A DNA stretch of 6,626 nt, taken from NCBI GenBank assembly GCA_018369015.1, contig JAGZDD010000201.1, positions 1-6,626 of the forward strand. The letters are read 5' to 3'. Positions 5,503-6,626 of this stretch are shown in pieces (position 1 is the stretch's first letter; each line of letters starts with the position of its first letter). Source of the DNA: Clostridiales bacterium (lineage in GTDB: Bacteria; Bacillota; Clostridia; Lachnospirales; Lachnospiraceae). The position numbers and the translations under genes are program-made. The notes beneath the pieces were generated by a model. The model was not told where the DNA came from and did not search any database. It worked only from the letters and a program-made list of their open reading frames with translations.

Positions 5503-6205
5503 ATCCCATCTGTTTTTCAATGTAATCACATAAAAGCTGGCGAAAAGCCGCGGCTTTTTTCTGTGACAGCAGCACCCGGTCACCGTTAGTCATATAAATG
5601 TCGCCGCCTACAACAGAGCGTATATGATACATATTAATCACATAGCTTTTATGAGGCATTTCAAAATTATAATCATGCATTTTATAATAAATGTCCGTAA
5701 TTTTTCCTTTCATCAGTAATTCTCCGCCTTTAATGCAAATGCGCACCTTGCGGTTAATAAATTCAAAATAATAAATATCTTTAATATCTAAAATCGTGCT
5801 GCCCTCATTCGTCTCAAACTCCACCTGAACCGGCGGTTCTTCTTCTATGTAATATTCAAAAGCCTCTGCCAGTATTTTATGAATATTTTTTTGCGATACT
5901 GGTTTAACCATATAGGAAAATGCGTGGACAGAAAATGCCTGTGCCGCAAAATCCCGGTAACTGGTCACATAAACAATTTTTACTTTTTTATCATATTCCC
6001 GAACCTTTCTCGCAGTTTCAATCCCACTCATTCCGGGCATATCAATATCAAGAAAAATTAAATCATAATTTTTATGCTTTGCCAGCAAAGCACTGCCGCC
6101 TGTGTACGTATCAACAATGCAGGGAACCTCCGGTGACTTAAGAATATCCTTTTTCATCTGGTCTACAATAAGCTGGCTGTCATCGCACACAGCAATCCGA
6201 AACAT
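5501..6205 (-). CDS. LytTR-family response regulator
   Basis: A 234-residue two-domain regulator. The receiver domain (1-118) has the acidic pair Asp8-Asp9, phospho-acceptor Asp53 in FLDID, Thr81 in YVTS and Lys101 in VKP, all the residues needed for phosphorylation. The C-terminal part (about 128-230) is a LytTR DNA-binding domain, shown by the FEMPHKSYVINMYHI stretch (181-195) and the preceding MKGKITDIYYKM. This is the AgrA/VirR class that binds direct repeats upstream of targets. Length is typical. The ATG at 6203-6205 follows AAGGAG with ideal spacing. It is encoded directly before its kinase and before the ABC genes, so it probably controls this operon, with its binding site beyond the right edge. 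It begins 29 nt after the lipoprotein gene, suggesting a shared transcript. Confidence 0.95.
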   Translation of the reverse strand: MFRIAVCDDSQLIVDQMKKDILKSPEVPCIVDTYTGGSALLAKHKNYDLIFLDIDMPGMSGIETARKVREYDKKVKIVYVTSYRDFAAQAFSVHAFSYMVKPVSQKNIHKILAEAFEYYIEEEPPVQVEFETNEGSTILDIKDIYYFEFINRKVRICIKGGELLMKGKITDIYYKMHDYNFEMPHKSYVINMYHIRSVVGGDIYMTNGDRVLLSQKKAAAFRQLLCDYIEKQMG

Positions 6206-6234
6206 AATATCTCCTTACTGACTTTAAATATAAG

Positions 6235-6626
6235 TCACTGAATATAAAACTGGGTCAGCGCCATGGACGCATCAAAGCCTATGAGAAAAATAAGCTTGCC
6301 GTCTGTATAATTCCCTACGGCTACAACAAGGGCCATATCATTTCCTTCCATATCCTTCTGGCCTGAAACCGCCATCATTTCCACAGTTTCAAAAACGCCA
6401 AGCCCCTCCACATATGGCTTCACTGCCTCAAAAAAAGCTTCGGGCGTCAGCATTTCCTGAAACAAGGAATTGCCCCGGGCGATGATCTCCTCATATTGTC
6501 CTTCATTAAAGTCATCGATGACATCCCTGGTTGCCTGTTCCAGTGTTTCCTCATCAAAGCCCGGCGCCAGCGGTTTTTCCTGGGTACAGCCTGCACCGGC
6601 CGCAGCCATCGTCACGGCTGTCAGGA
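6235..6626 (-). CDS. DUF3887-like lipoprotein, 5' end outside the window
   Basis: The reading frame stays open to the window edge, so the start is not visible; a GTG at 6613-6615 lies inside the signal peptide and is not the likely start. The visible N-terminus, LTAVTMAAAGAGCTQEK, looks like the end of a lipoprotein signal peptide with the lipidated Cys encoded at 6586-6588. The lipobox residue three before the Cys is Gly rather than Leu, a weak match. The mature part, about 117 residues, has FDEETLEQATRDVIDDFNEG, then EAVKPYVEGLGVFE, then a strand-rich GNYTDGKLIFLIGFD end. This order resembles DUF3887 domains of Firmicute lipoproteins (recognised from memory). It should sit on the outer face of the membrane; function unknown. 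Its position just before the regulator and kinase genes hints at an accessory sensor or ligand-binding role, which is inference only. Confidence 0.75.
   Translation of the reverse strand, partial: LTAVTMAAAGAGCTQEKPLAPGFDEETLEQATRDVIDDFNEGQYEEIIARGNSLFQEMLTPEAFFEAVKPYVEGLGVFETVEMMAVSGQKDMEGNDMALVVAVGNYTDGKLIFLIGFDASMALTQFYIQ

Noticed and set aside
6219..6237. Small hairpin between the lipoprotein and regulator genes
   Set aside because: Only a 6-bp A/T-rich stem overlapping the lipoprotein stop, with no U-run; likely insignificant.

Overview
The window looks like chromosomal DNA of a low-to-mid G+C anaerobic Clostridia member, most likely Lachnospiraceae. This rests on the AGGAGG-type ribosome binding sites, the LytTR regulator paired with a GHKL (AgrC-like) kinase, a DUF3887-like lipoprotein and a DUF6483-like small protein. 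All six supported genes are on the minus strand, so they read from the right edge to the left. Family calls come from recognising sequence motifs; no search was run.

Right to left, positions 6626-1809 form a compact operon-like run. It holds the 3' part of a small lipoprotein gene cut by the window edge, a LytTR response regulator, a membrane sensor kinase starting with GTG, an ABC-transporter ATPase, and a large ABC-2-type permease that overlaps the ATPase gene by 11 bp. The likely logic is that an extracellular or envelope signal is read by the polytopic kinase, the LytTR regulator is phosphorylated, and expression of the export system changes. The substrate is unknown, and no AgrB/AgrD-like signal-peptide gene is visible. 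The operon promoter must lie beyond the right edge or inside an upstream gene.

Next comes an alpha/beta-hydrolase gene (1748-1119), clearly more AT-rich than its neighbours. It is separated from the permease by a 33-bp palindrome with perfect 8-bp direct repeats on both sides. Removing the palindrome and one repeat copy would leave the hydrolase start 19 nt after the permease stop with its ribosome binding site intact. The hydrolase may therefore have been the last gene of the operon before a tiny element inserted.

Positions 739-1118 contain no gene but are dense in structure. They hold a second 33-bp palindrome of the same design (15-3-15) with near-perfect 8-bp flanking repeats, a 17-bp perfect hairpin that is probably a terminator, a pair of mutually exclusive hairpins, and a strong promoter for the DUF6483-like gene (738-361).

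Positions 1-360 contain no credible gene. They hold four tandem copies of a 35-bp unit at the window edge, nested GC-rich inverted repeats, and a palindromic element whose ends carry a TTTACTATGAAAG-type motif. Variants of that motif recur at 357-369 and 1083-1095. The most noteworthy content is this set of small repeats, above all the two 33-bp palindromes with target-duplication-like flanks.
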